Shown here: one piece after another, positions 47,560 through 60,419 of the stretch | Layout of the letters: each line of letters opens with the position of its first letter | Numbering within the stretch: the stretch's first letter is position 1 | Source: Phyto melanocephala | Lineage: Eukaryota > Arthropoda > Insecta > Diptera > Rhinophoridae | Direction: 5' to 3' | Assembly (NCBI GenBank): GCA_941918925.1 | Contig: OW799233.1 | Span: forward strand, 177,103,235-177,167,234 | DNA length: 64,000 bases | Position numbers and translations under genes: made by a program | Notes under the pieces: generated by a model | What the model was told of the DNA's origin: nothing | Database searches by the model: none | What the model saw: the letters and a program-made list of their open reading frames with translations, nothing else

Positions 47560-49065
47560 CTGACTATCTATAGATATGGTTTGCCTATAGAGATGTTCTT
47601 GAAATTTTTTGGACAAATCGCTGCCTAAACGTTAAAGTTATAAGCAAAAATGATTTAAAGAAAATATATTTTTCTAAATATATTAAAATTTTCAAGCTCT
47701 TAAAGACACCAAATTATCAGCCGTGGTTTTAAAAATTTTTTCAAAGAAAAACTTATAAATCGGTTTGAAAATAACTGAGATATGAGCATCAAAATACAAC
47801 TGCTTCGGTGTTTTTTTTAAATTTACAAATGAAAATCTATTTTTTTAGTTTCTATACCACCGAGTGGGTGTTAAATGAAAATACTTGACTAGTAAAATAC
47901 TGTTACCTATGAAAAATTTAAAATCTAAGATGGTGTCCTAGATTAAACTGCAAATTTATATGTCTCAATAATAGTAGTTACGGCTTTGTCCCTTTTAACC
48001 TACACGATATTGGTATCGAATGAAAAAGCTTGACAAGTAGAAGACTGAAAACTGTATAAAAAAAGTGTAAAACCTAAGATGGCGTCTAAAACAAAATGGC
48101 AGATTTTTTTTAACACCCTTTAATTTGATACCAATATTTTGTTTGTGATAAAGAGCGGTAAAATCGTAAATACTTTATTTGGCCAAAATGTCCGCCATTT
48201 TATTTCGTATCCATATTGGATTTTAACTTATTCATAGTCAACTGTATTTTATTGGTCTCTTCATTTGATAGCAATATTGAGTGGGTAACTTTTTGATTAA
48301 TAGATTTTTTTTATATATAAATTTATTGTACGCCATTTTGTATTGGCGACCATCGTAGATAAAAAAATTGTTTATATTGTATTATCTTTGTTTAGTTAAG
48401 CCCTTACTTTTAGTACCAATATCAGCTCTCCCTATTGTCCAGTGGCTGAAAAAAATAATCAATTTTCGTGTATAAATTTTTCGAAAAACACCGAAGCATA
48501 TAAGTTTCTGTGCTTATATCTCAGTTAGTTAACAACAGATTTGTCACTTGTTTATAGAAACAATTTTCGGGTCTACAGCTTGTATTTTGTTGTTTTTAGC
48601 TTTGCCAAAAATTACTTAGAACCTTTAGAAACTTGATATATTTTAAAAATTATATATTTTTCAAAAATATGTTTGGCCATAACTTTGCCAATTAGTGACT
48701 CATATATCCAAAATGTCTTCGAGCTGAAAAATGGTAATTTTTAAATTAAAAATATGAGAGAAAACAAAACGTCATGTTTATTCGCTCATATTTCTAAAAC
48801 ATATGGAACGATTTTTCTTAGATATTTCGTTTCGTTCTTAGATATTTACAAAAGAGTAATGAGTGATACCACGTACAGATCTGTGCAACATGTGGGGGTG
48901 TCTAAAAGTTGATTTATACACGGACAGACGGACATTAGTCAACCGATTTCCCTAGTTATAAGCTTCCTGAATATATATATTTTATGGGGTCGAAAATACA
49001 TATTTTAAGAAATACAAAGGGAATGACAAAGCTTGACTCCACAGGTGAAGGGTATAAAAAATGGA
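47560..49065. repeat. Dispersed fly repeat, copy 3 (longest)
   Basis: Carries CTAAGATGGCGTCTAAAAC, ACAAAATGGCAG, CTTATATCTCAGTTAGTTAA and GACAGACGGACATTAG, and ends TGAAGGGTATAAAAAATGG. The same phrases recur in the copies at 14095, 17275 and 63390. Non-coding; transposition mechanism unknown. Confidence 0.6.
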
Positions 49066-49429
49066 GATGAAGTTATTGTAAAGGATGATGAAGTACTTTG
49101 ATTTAGATGAAAACTGTCATAAGTTTTACATTAGCGAGTCATTACAAATCATATGTTTATATGAAACACATAATCCATTGTTATTTATTTTGGTTATTAA
49201 ATACGTTGATCTCATGCATGAAAAAGATGTTTCATGAGCTAATGATATTTATAATGATGATATAAATTTTGAAAGATGTTCTTGATGAATTTGAATTCAG
49301 TTTGAAGTTCATTGTTTTTTCATTATGGGTGGCATTTAGAAAAAATATTTGTTCACTATTGACTTAGAAATAGTGCAAATGTTAAATTATTCCAATTCTT
49401 TTTGTAAGGTGGTTTAATCATATTGTAAT

Positions 49430-50085
49430 CCCAGCAAAAACTAGGTAATGACGTGCTCTTACTAAACAACATACTTTTCAATGGCCATTACCTAACGTCT
49501 GTCTTACTAGGAAGTATTTTAGTAATGACTTGATTTAAAATGTGATACGTTAGTACTTATTTTCAGACATTTGCTTCGATAAACACATAATACAACTTCT
49601 TGTTGCGAAATTTGCTAGAAGCCATTCAAATGCAAAAATTTTTATATTTATCATTTAGTAAGGGTATAAGTAATAACTATTTTGAAAACAGTGGCAAAGC
49701 ATGTTATTAACAAAATGGTGACTTATAGATTTTCTCTGATTTTTAAGTTTCTAATTGACGTATCGCACAATAATCTAACAGAATTTTCGTCCTTAGAAGA
49801 ACCGAACGACTTCTGTAAGTCCACAATAATAATGGGTTATTTAGGTTATTGAAATCAAGTACTTATATTATTTCTATAAAAGTAAGTACTTATTCAAGTC
49901 CCTTTTTATAAGCGACCGTTATAGGTACTTATTTAAAGCCCTATTTGTAAGCAAGCGTGGTAAGTACTTGCCTCCAATCACATCGCCGTGTTAATATAAT
50001 GGGTTTAGATGCCAAATTGTAAGTAGTAAAGAACTGTTTTCTAGTACTTTCAACTCATTATTTTGTACTGTGGTTTTTTGCTGGG
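49430..50085. mobile_element. Candidate MITE with CCCAGCAAAAA ends, 656 bp
   Basis: Left end CCCAGCAAAAAC and the inverted right end TTTTTTGCTGGG. AT flanks both sides. Inside, AAGTACTTATT-type units are repeated (49857-49975). Related to the short element at 2716. Superfamily not determined. Confidence 0.6.
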
Positions 50086-53000
50086 ATCTTATTGCTTTAA
50101 ATATTTTCTTCTTAAATTTTCAACAGATTTATTTAATTTGCAGGTTTTTTAAAATGTATTAGAGAACCATGGTTTGTTGTTTTTTTATATGGAAAAACTA
50201 TCATAAATTTATATAAATTTGTATTTATTTTATTTCTAAAATGCTTTTTAAACTTTATAAGTATGTACATACTAACATATATGTATGTATTAGTCTATTG
50301 TAGCGCTCATGAAGTCATCTTTGTCCTGCAAATTTCTTCAACCTCACTTTCTCCCCATTTCCGAAATATTGTTTTTTTTTTTTTTTTTTTTTTTTTAATT
50401 TTTAAATATTTTTTTGAGAGAAATATTTTTCTTATTTATGTGTGTGTGTGTGTTTGTGTTTTTTTTCATATTTATGCATAAATCGCACAGTGCTGCACGC
50501 GTGCTACAGGATCAAAGAAATATATTTTCATAAACTTTTGAAATAAAAAATTTGTTTCTGTTTCATAAGGGAGCATTTGTTTTTCTATTTTTTTAAAAAT
50601 TGTTTGTTGTTATTTTTGGTATGTGAAATATTTTTGTTTGTTGTTTTCTGTATCTGGTTCTTTTATCGCAGTTTATTTTTTAATAGATATTATTGTTGTT
50701 GTTGTTGCATATTAAGATATGATTAAAATTTTTTTGTTATTTGTTGTTGTTAAGAAAACATAATGAAAAATTAAAACCCCTTTTGTGTTGATAACAAGTA
50801 TTTAGAAGTAAAGTGATTAAGTAAAATATTTAATTTATTTGCTCTGCTATGTTGAGTCTCCTAATATTACGTACTTTGTTTATTGTTTTCTTTTTCATGT
50901 TTTGTTATTATTATTTTTTTAATTTAAGAACTTTTAAATAAAAGGAATTTCAACTTTGTAAATAAAAGTCCGATAGAATATGCAAGTTGGCTGCCTGTGC
51001 TTCTTTCAATACCAAATCTACGTTTTTTGGAAATACTTTAGAAAGCAAGTAATTAAATAATTTTAAAATATAAAAATATATATTTATACAAAATTTCAAA
51101 GTTCCAGATGTTTACCATCGAAATTATCAAGGTTTTGAACATAAGTTGAAAATTTATTAAAATTATATTTGCGAGTACGAATGACAATTTTTTTGGCAAG
51201 TCATATCTTATCTATTAATTAGTAAATTGCAGTTGGAAGAGAATTTTTTATTTATATTTTTTTATATATAAGGGACTTAACCCATAAGGAGTCCAAGTGC
51301 TTTTTTCTTTTAAGATTAAGTTTATATATGTAGTTAGTAGATAAAGTTCGAAGATGTTTAGAGCACAGAGGGTGAATGTGGCATTCTCATCTGGCACCGA
51401 AATATAGCGAACAATTCTAGCACTTGCCAATAAAATATGTGTTTCGCTTAGATCACAAGAGGTATATGAGTTCTTAAACATGTTGCACTTAAACCAATAT
51501 CAAAATTCATTATCCACATAAACTGCGTGGGTGGAACTCAAAGAATGTTTGATCTAAAGTCTATATTCAAAAAGTTGTATTCTTTAATCTTGTTAAATTA
51601 AAAAATATATAAATATTTTCATTAGTTAATAAGTAAAGAAAATCAAAAAATATTTTAAAAATTTTTATTGCAATTTAACTTTGACATTTTTTTTGCTCAT
51701 TATTAAACATAAGTCACTTGAACCCCTTGTGCTTTAAGCCTCCCGATATAAAGTCTCACATTTAAGATAAATAAGAGAGGAGACAAAGATTAACTGATGA
51801 ATAAATATGCCTTGATTTTAGGTTCATTAAGATTGTTATAGACATAAAATCTAAAATTTTCTCTAACTACAATGATATATTTTCGCAAAAGAAATGGTAG
51901 CCAAAATGCACACCAAGTCGTTTTTTGTGTTGGGCAGAAAAAGTCTTGTGTGTTTTCCTCACTAATTATCACGCATTAGAGCAAAACGTTAATACAGTGG
52001 GTTGTTTTTATATTTATCCCATTGACTATGAATATAATTTCAATTGATGCGCAATATGGCGAATGGACTTGTTTTGTCCGGCTTAACATTTGCTGTACAG
52101 CAGAAAATGTATATTTCGTCTTCTTCAGTGATTAATCTGGAAAAGAAATTTTCTATGCTAAAATCAATAAAAAACACTAGCTTAACACTAGGTCTTTTTT
52201 TAAATTGTGTCATTTTACCGGTTTTACCGGGTTGAACTTTGCCTCTATTTCAAGTCGCTGCAAGTTTTAAATCTTGCTTTAATTTTGTGACACTTATCCC
52301 TTTGTACGTTCTATTAATTTGTGAAGGGTGTACTAAGTTTTACGCAAGATTTGAATTTGTCGCCATTTGTACAGTAAAGTGCTGGCAACTAAATATAAAA
52401 AAATCCAAAGCATAAAAAGTGTGTTTTCTATTTTATTCAAATTTATCGTTAATTTTAGGACACTCAATATATATTTTTTCGTTTAAAAATTTTTTTTTTG
52501 TTTTTTTTAATTTTAAAGATCAGTGAGTACAAAAATTGTTACCAATTGTGTTTATAACTAATCCCCGTATTTTCCATCATTCGGCTTAAAAATGCTGTTG
52601 CACTTATCACACTTTTCCTCTGTTTTTGGCAGTGTTCTCCATTTTCTTTGTTCCAATCATTGACAAAATTTGTTCGAGTGAATACGTAGCTTAGTCAACC
52701 CGATATAACTAGTTTTGTGACTAAAAAACTATTAACAAAAAATTACTCAGTTGGATTTTTTTCGTGACTTATAAATCACTAAACGCATGCTTAATCACTT
52801 TATCACTCTGTGACTACGAAATCATTAATTGAGTGTTTGTTCTCTATAACATGTGTTATGACTTAATACATCATCAATCGAGTATTTGCTTCTCAAAATT
52901 CGTTTCTGTGACTAATAAAAAACTAAGCAAATGTTTACTCGTTTATTTTTTTAACTTACTTTTTTTGCTTCCAGTTCACTTGCTGATGGCTTCCTAGTTT

Positions 53001-53211
53001 ATATTTGGCTCTATTATTCAATTGTACTGACACCTGTAAGTTTCATAGAATTGTTGTTTTCCTGCATCTTATTCATTATCTTATTTCATTATCTCATGTT
53101 GCTATTGATCACCTGACTATAGTTCTCTCCTTTATTTATTTGCAAAGTGAAACTACAGGGTATGACATCAGTTTATGTACAGACTTTATTTATTTTCTGC
53201 AAATTTTTTTT
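50086..53211. other. Gene-free stretch with poly-T and GT tracts
   Basis: A poly-T run of about 25 bp (50372-50396) and a GT run (about 50440-50458) stand out. Degenerate units with TGTGACTA and ATCACT recur in 52720-52930. No gene is supported. Confidence 0.45.
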
Positions 53212-54882
53212 TATACCCGCCACCAAAAAAATGGTGGGGGTATATTCATTTTGTCATTCCGTTTGTAACACATCGAAATATCCATTTTAGACCCCATAAA
53301 GTATATATATTCTGAATCAGGGTTTGATTTGATGACGATCTAGCTATGTCCGTCCGTCTGTTGAAAGCACGATAGAGGTCGCACCGAAAAAGCTAGGTGG
53401 CTCAAATTTTGCCAGAATCTTTCTTATAGACAAAGTTTGTTTGGTATTGAAAATGGGCTATAACGGAATATTAGGAAGTGAGTTATAGCTCGTAATGCAA
53501 GAGTAGGTCGAAAAAACCGTGTCCTACGAACATCGAATAAAGTGGTATTGTGTCCAAACGGATTAACGTAGACTCATGAAACTTCGAATATATATTTCTC
53601 AAGTCAAAAAAATATCTGTTCCCAAAAATTGCTTACATCTATGCATTAGGAAAGGAGTTATGGATAAAAATGTACGAAAATTTATACCGCGCAGTGTAAA
53701 TTTCAGTATATTTTAAATTTAAAACCTAATAAAACGGACAAAATTAGATGTACGATTCTGAAATTTTGCACACTTTGCTTTTTGGTGATAGGCTTTTCTG
53801 TTACGAAAAATCAATATGCCACGCCCACTTTTACGCCCACCTCCCATATAACGTCTTAAATAAATTCATATGATTTCTCTACTAATAAAGATTTTATAAT
53901 AATAAAGAACTATATTGAAACATCTTAGTTGTACTTATTAGCACGAACAACTTTGAAACGCCTACTATAACGCCCACTTTTCACGTTATCTACCGGTAAT
54001 GAAATTTAAAAGCTCATAAAACCGCCAAAATTAGAGCTATGATGATCAAATTTGCTACGTATATCCTGCTAATCAATGTTATTGTTGTGCCAAAATTTTT
54101 AGGTGACACGCCTACCTCCCATATAACGGTTTATCTTAAATTCATGTAATTTCTCTATTGACAAAGTTTTTGGGAAAGTAAAGGACTATATTGAAATATC
54201 TAAGTTGTATTTATTAGCAGAAACTTTACTGACACTCCTACTTTAACGCCCACTTTTACTAAAAGACTATATTTACGAACACATTTTACAATCATATCGA
54301 ATTATCCTTGGCGCCACTCCTCTATCTGATGGTCCAAATTTTCAATGACAATGTTGATGCTCAATTGTTGGACATAATGATGAGTCGAGGTTGACAGCTC
54401 TTTTGCCACACTATCGCAAAAAACAGCAATGGTTTCCATTCAACGAACTAAGAAGGCATTCACAGAATTTCTAACACTTTATACAGACCTGCTGTGCAGA
54501 AATTTAAATATTTTTTACAATTCTCCCGATTGTGGACGAATTTGAACGATTATGTTGATCAAAAGAATTACGAAGTGCACAAAATGCATTTTGATTTGAA
54601 AGCCCATTTTTATAAAAAACCTGAATAACTTTAAAGCGTTGCTCATTTGCGTATCTTTCCACGGATCAAATTGAGTAAGTTTGAGATTGAGAAATGTCAA
54701 ATGAAATGCAGAAAACAAATTTAAAGACTAGGTGTAGTTCACCTTCAACATGGGCCCTTAAAATTTAACCACCCTCTACAAAGAAAGTGATACATATTTT
54801 ATTATAAAGAGATTATTCCATAATGATTAACAAAATAATAAATATTGTGCTTTAAATGTACACAAAATTGGTGGTGGGTATA
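53212..54882. repeat. Dispersed repeat bounded by TATACCC inverted ends
   Basis: Ends TATACCCGCCACCAA (53212..53226) and the inverted TTGGTGGTGGGTATA (54868..54882) match with one change. The left end also folds on itself (TATACCCGCCACCA with TGGTGGGGGTATA). Body phrases ACGCCCACTTTTA and CCTCCCATATAACG recur internally at about 60-400-bp spacing, so part of it is a degenerate tandem array. A mariner-like fragment is inserted at its right end. Confidence 0.6.
54330..54775 (-). pseudogene. Mariner-like transposase N-terminus (fragment)
   Basis: Minus strand, from about 54667: ERYANEQRFKVIQVFYKNG, then ALRNSFDQHNRSNSSTIGRI, matching the first DNA-binding domain and linker of the mariner-like family. 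No catalytic segment follows. The sequence AGGGTGGTTAAATTTTAAG beyond it may be its terminal repeat. Confidence 0.6.
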
Positions 54883-55939
54883 AAAGATTCGGCACAGCCA
54901 AATAACCAATTTTGTAAAAAGTTTTATTTTATTCCTTTTCAAACGAAAAGTTAGTAGAGGAGTGTACTTATCTCTGTTTCTCTTTGCCCCCTTATTCCTA
55001 ATGCTGCCAGAAAACTTGTATAATGTAATTAAGGACTATTAAATCTAAGTTTTGTTAAATATTTTATTTATAAATATGCATTTGTGTCAAAGTAATGTAG
55101 TAGAAGTAAAAATTTTAGCAATTTTATAACAAATTTCTATTTTTTATTTAATTTCCTTTTTTTGTTTTTTTTTTGTAAATTCTGTTGTTAATTATGTTAT
55201 TATTACTACATACATATACATACGTATTTTGTATATGTATTATATTTGTCTGAATACATTGTTTTGTTTATTGACTATTATTATATAAAAAAAAATTCAT
55301 TGGTTTTTTATAATGCAATAAATTTTAAATAAAATACGCATGAATGAACATTAATTATTAAACTTAACACGTTGTAAAAAGTCGATAATCTGTTAATATT
55401 GTCAATTTATGATTCTTAATTGGTCGTATATAAATGACAATTATTATAAATTCAATTAATTTAAAAAAAGTGAGAGAAAAAGCTTAAACTACAATGATTA
55501 ATTATCCTCTGTTATAGAGTAAAACAAAAACCCTTAGCTTTTATATTAAGTCATGTAAGAGTTTTCAAAAATGAGTTTGTGAAAAAAAACAGAAAACGAG
55601 AAAATGTTGGTCAATTTGTCATAGAAGTGACACATTTTTAATTAAAGATGAATTGCTGCACAGTGTAATAATTTAAAAAAAATTATTTGATATTTCTTTT
55701 AAAATCATCTGAAGACATTTTTGTATATTTTATTATTAAAAGGAAATTTATAGGCAAATACTGTCTGTCCTAGTATTTTCCATAACTTTTTCTTATTTTT
55801 TGATTTAACATACAATTTTATATGAAGGATGCCGCAGTGAAAATGCATTTTTAAAATTTAATATGAGATTTTTGTGCAAGTGGCAACTCTGAAATTTGGC
55901 AGCTGTCACATATGTTGATACCGATTATTAAAAATTGAG
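54883..55939. other. Gene-free stretch
   Basis: A/T-rich non-coding DNA, with no supported feature. Confidence 0.45.
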
Positions 55940-56735
55940 CATTTTAGGAAAGAAAAATACGTTCTTGTTATCAAGAACAGCGAGTTGTAAAAAATTGTAC
56001 CTAATTTGCCAACCATTCGAAAAGTGATAAAAACATTAAAAGACACTGTGTCGCTTATAAAAAGTAAGATTCCTGTGCGTTGGGCTTTTGAAAACAGTGC
56101 AGGTGCAGACGAGAGTGAATTTATAATTTCACGAAGCACTGCGCAGCAAATTTTGACAAAAGACCTCGACCTTCATGCGTACAAAAATCAGCTTACTGAG
56201 GAGCTCAAACCATCAGACTATGGAAAGTGCCAGCAATTCGTTCAACGTAAAGCAATTCGTAAAAGTAAAGTAGATTCAATTAAAAATTTTTCGAAAAAAG
56301 TCATCTTATCCGAAGAAGCGCATTTTCGTTTGAAAAGCTTCCTGAATACATAAAATAGTCGAGTTTGAGGTTTAGAAAATTTTGATTGGCAGGGATCTGG
56401 ACGACATAAGGTTTCAGCAAGATGACGCCACCTCTCACACCGATCATGAAATAATCCATTTATTGCAGCAACAATTTTCAAAACAAATTTTCTTTCGAAA
56501 TTCTGATGACAAGTGGAAATCAAGATTATGCTATTTAACGCCGTACAATTTCTTACTTTGAAGTTTTATGAAACTCCGAAGTTATGCAAATAAGTGAGCT
56601 TAAATTTGATATTTAACGTATCACCGGTGTGATATAGTCACATCTCTGTGATAATGTCATGGAGAGATTCATGAAAAGAGTAATGGCCTGTCATTAGAGT
56701 CGTGGGTAATTTGAAGGATGTTTTTCTCTATGTAT
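55940..56735 (+). pseudogene. Mariner-like transposase relic
   Basis: The open segment 56006..56353 reads LPTIRKVIKTLKDT, ISRSTAQQILTKDLDLHAYK, ELKPSDYGKCQQFVQ, KKVILSEEAHFRLKSFLNT. In the first catalytic position a Glu replaces the usual Asp (LSEEAHF for FSDEAHF). Beyond a stop come RFQQDDATSHTDHEIIHLL (second Asp), a decayed third segment (LTPYNFLL) and CDNVMERFMKRV. Closely parallel to the copy at 24050. It ends only a few bases before the TA of the next element. Confidence 0.75.
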
Positions 56736-56738
56736 ATA

Positions 56739-57960
56739 CAGGGTGGGGCTAAAGTCGCGAAGGGGTTTAAAACAGTCATAACTTTTTTAATTTATGATTT
56801 TTTTTTACAAAATAATAAAATATGATATTGGGATATTTTTAAATTTAGGTGTGAAAAATTATGTCATGTAAGTGAGCAGCATTTTCCATGACACGAGTCA
56901 GAGTATCTGGCTGCAACGCTCTTATTTCGGCTCGAATATTCTCTTTGAGCTGTGCAAGTGTTCTGGGTTTATTGATATACACCTTCTCTTTCAAATATCC
57001 CCAAAGGAAATAATCTGGAGCTGTTAAATCCGGCGAACGGGCAGGCCAATTGAATGCTGAATTTTTGGAAATTAAACGTTCGCCAAAAATCTGCCTTAGG
57101 AGCTGCATAGTTGTTCAAACCACATTTCTCGAGAGCTGGCCTTAAAAAATTTTGGACCATATCTCGATATCGCTCGTCATTTACCGTTATACCATTTCCA
57201 TCGTTATCTTCGAAAAAGAATGGTCCAATAATTCTTTGGGACGTAATTGCGCACCATACTGTACAGTTAAGTGAATGTAATTGTCTCTGATGAACCACTC
57301 TTGGGTTCTCAATACCCCATATTCTGCAGTTCTGCTTGTTTAAAAAACCATTTAATTGAAAATGTGCTTCATCGCTCATTATCAGATGATGAATGAAATC
57401 ATTATGTTCTCTGGCCAATTCTTGGAAGCGAACTGCATAAATTCTTCGTTCTTGGGAATCTCCTGGCATTAGTTCTTGCACTAACTGCACCTTGTATGGG
57501 AAAAGATGTAAATTTCCCTTTAATATTCTGCGTAAAGACCGCCGAGACATTTCTAGCTCAGCAGAGCGCCTTCGAGTTGATGTTTCAGGATTATCCTCAA
57601 CACTCTTCATAACGCGTTGAATATTTGCTTCAATAATTACAGAATGTAGTCTTCCGCTTCGTGGAAGATCCTTCACTGAGCCTTGTTCCTGAAACGTTTC
57701 ACTAAGCGTCGAATCATTGATTCGAATGGTGAATTCCGCACATTAAAATGACGACGATAGGCTCGTTGAGTTTGAATTATTGATCGATGATGTTCAAAAT
57801 AAAGTTCTATGATTTTGGTTCGCTGGATAACGTTGTAACCTTCCATAATTAATCTCCCAGATTTATTTTACAAGTCCTAAAAAGAAAAATAAAAAAAAAG
57901 AATTAAATTAGAAAAGTTATTAATTTTTCAAATCCCTTCGCAACTTTTGCCCCACCCTGT
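56739..57960 (-). mobile_element. Mariner-like element with both ends, 1222 bp, TA-flanked
   Basis: Seen: left end CAGGGTGGGGCTAAAGT and inverted right end CAGGGTGGGGCAAAAGT, matching for about 30 bp with few changes. TA on both sides (56737-56738 and 57961-57962). One transposase frame runs on the minus strand with frameshifts. It is the best-preserved mariner-like copy in the window. Confidence 0.9.
56845..57846 (-). pseudogene. Mariner-like transposase, frameshifted, second catalytic Asp region deleted
   Basis: Start at 57846 (MEGYNVIQRTKIIELYFEHH). After one frameshift near 57685 the long frame carries the rest of the DNA-binding part (RRSAELEMSRRSLRRILKG), the first catalytic segment (LIMSDEAHFQLNGFLNKQNC), then CTVWCAI and RIIGPFFFEDNDGNG. 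Near 57120 the expected MWFQQDGATAHTAR stretch is cut to MWFEQ, removing the second catalytic Asp and shifting frame. The last frame (57108..56845) has NWPARSPDLTAPDYFLWGYL (third Asp), then KEKVYINKPRTLAQLKENI and LHDIIFHT. Total would be about 335-350 residues, normal for the family. Not expected to be active. Confidence 0.85.
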
Positions 57961-57962
57961 AC

Positions 57963-59141
57963 TTAATTGAAAAATGTGTTATCTGCAATTATATAAATAC
58001 AAGATTCACAACAACCTCAAAAAGCACGTGTTTTTGTTTAAAAATTAAGATGTGAATTCTCCCTGAGACACCGTTTACATTAAGATTTTTTAAGGTTTCT
58101 AAGCACAGATTGTTTCTTAAAAGTTTACTATAAAAAAAAATTTTATTAAAGTTTATTTATAGCATTATTTATATTTAAAAGAATGTATTTATTTCAAACA
58201 GGTTTAATGTCAAGTCGCTACAATTTCTTATTTTCCAATAAAACTCTTAAATATTATAAGGTCGGAAAAACATAATAAATATTTATAAGAAATTTAAATT
58301 TAGATTTTATTTATTTATTTATTAATACAAATTCGTAATAAAAAGCCCCAAAAGGCCAAAACAATGTATTACATAGTAATTACAACTTAACCCAAACTAC
58401 ATCAATAACCAAAATAAAAATAGAAATAAAAAAAACTTTTCTAAAATAGTATATTAATTAATTTTGTTTACTCATAAATACAGAGTTCATAGGAAATTTT
58501 TATAGATAAGAAATTTATAAATAAATTGATTAATATAATTTACTTTTAAAAAATCATTTAAGGTTTTCTGATAAAATCAATTATATGTATATTTTTCTCC
58601 ATAATTATTTTTTGTCCAATTTCTTTTTATATGTCAAATGTCGACTTGTTTTGATTGTTAAATGCATATTATGTACAAGTTTATATAAATTACTTTTATA
58701 TAAAATTGGATGTAAAAGTTACTCTTAAAATATACTTTTGAAACTATTGCTTTTAAGTAGTCACTACCTTAATCTGCTACTTAAAACTTTTAGATTTTGT
58801 CCACATTAATGTCACTGAAAATCTAACTGGGGATTTACAATTAAGTTATTTGTTCTACAAAAATTACTTTCGTTTTAAGTACAAACTTTTTTGCAATTTC
58901 AGCAAGAGGATGGGAGCAAAAGCAATTACATTCCATTAAGAGGGAAAGAAAGCATTACTATTAAATATAACTGGCATAATAAAACTATTGAGGATTACAC
59001 ACAAACACACCAAGGCAAATTTTGAAAACTATCAGGGTTGGCTAACTTAGGGCAGTGTTAGTTTCTTATAGAAACTATAACATTGTATTAAGTACATTAT
59101 TATGGTTAAATAGTTAAAAATAATTAATTTAATATGGCATA
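57963..59141. other. Gene-free stretch
   Basis: A/T-rich non-coding DNA, with no supported feature. Confidence 0.45.
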
Positions 59142-59143
59142 TA

Positions 59144-60061
59144 TTGGGTGTCCCAACTAGAATGCAATTTTTAAATTTTAAATAAAACACAGATATTAAA
59201 AAAAAAAAATCGTGAAACTTTATTATATCGTAAAGTAGACAGAATGAGGTTAAGTATGGAACAATATATCGTGCAGATGGCCGCCGCGGCTTTGTTGGCA
59301 CACACGCGATCTTTTAATGAAATTTTCAATGACCTTTTTGCATAAATGCTGCGGTATTTCATTAATGCAGCGTCCAATTTCCTCTTTTAAGGCTTAAGTC
59401 GTCGTCGGTTTATTCGTGTAAACCATCGACTTCAAAAAACCCCAAAGAAAAAATCTAAAGGTGTTAAATCACACGATCTAGGCGGCCAATTCTGGTCTCC
59501 AAAACGCAAAATAACACGACCGGGAAATGACTAATGCAGCAATTGAATTGTTTCTCTAGCTGTATGACATGTGGCGCTATCTTGTTGAAACCACATGCCC
59601 TCCACATTCATTTCTTCAATTCTAGGCAAAAAAAACTGGTTATCATTTCACGATACCGAACACCATTGACTGTTTGCGCTTGACCTGCCTCATTTTCATA
59701 AAAAAAGGTTCAATGATTCCTCCAGCCCAAAAACCACACCACACAGTGACACGTTGATGATGCATTTGCTTCTCGAGAATCACTCGAGGATTTTCCTCAC
59801 CCCAAATGCGACAATTCTGCCTATTGACGAAGCCATGAAGATGGAAATGGGATGATCGCAATTTGTGAACTGTAGCCGCAAAACTTTCACCATTTTGGTA
59901 AAAAAATTTCACAATGAGAATGCGTTGTTCATTTGTGTAGCGCTCCATTTTTACTAACCTCGTACCTTCTACTAGCAAACAATAACAATTGTTCAAATGT
60001 CAAACAATGACACTTCGAATGGCGCCAATTTTAAAAATTGCGTTCTTGTTGGGACACCCGA
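59144..60061 (-). mobile_element. Internally deleted mariner-like element, 918 bp, TA-flanked
   Basis: Left end TTGGGTGTCCCAACTAGAA and inverted right end TCGGGTGTCCCAACAAGAA match to about 30 bp. TA on both sides (59142-59143 and 60062-60063). The minus-strand transposase lacks its middle DNA-binding part and the first catalytic Asp. These ends differ from those of the element at 56739. Confidence 0.85.
59270..59948 (-). pseudogene. Mariner-like transposase with internal deletion
   Basis: Most likely start MERYTNEQRILIVKFFYQNG at 59948 (an earlier in-frame ATG exists at 59996 but lies outside the conserved start). The first HTH runs to VHKLRS and then jumps directly to SHFHLHGFVNRQNCRIWG, so the second DNA-binding part and first catalytic Asp are deleted. 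Then RVTVWCGFWAGGIIEPFF, frameshift, WFQQDSATCHTARETIQLL (second Asp), a stop, NWPPRSCDLTPLDFFF (third segment), VYTNKPTTT, and SRGGHLHDILFHT. Non-autonomous. Confidence 0.8.
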
Positions 60062-60063
60062 TA

Positions 60064-60419
60064 GTTGACAAGACAAAAAATGTATATTACAAATTTAGAA
60101 ATACTTTTTTTATTTCTGATTTTTTTATACTTTTCACACGGGAGGGTAAAAGGGTTTATTAATGGTCAAAGGTAGAAAGACCCTCACTCGTAAATTTTTC
60201 AAAAACAATTTTTTCAGTGATTTTAATACACATCACACAAATACACCTCGACAAAAAACTTTAACACAATAGTTTAAAAAAATAGTTTTACAGGCAATTT
60301 TACAAAAGTAATTGCATTATGATATTAAAGTTTCCGATATGTTTTTGCCTTCTCCTGTAAAGTTGCAATTATTTAAGTTTGGGCCTTTCTACCTGTGACC
60401 AACCATATACAATTTAGTT
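60064..60419. other. Gene-free stretch
   Basis: No supported feature. Confidence 0.45.

Noticed and set aside
56242..56523. 93-codon ORF on the minus strand
   Set aside because: Antisense to the mariner-like relic, whose plus-strand reading has family motifs.
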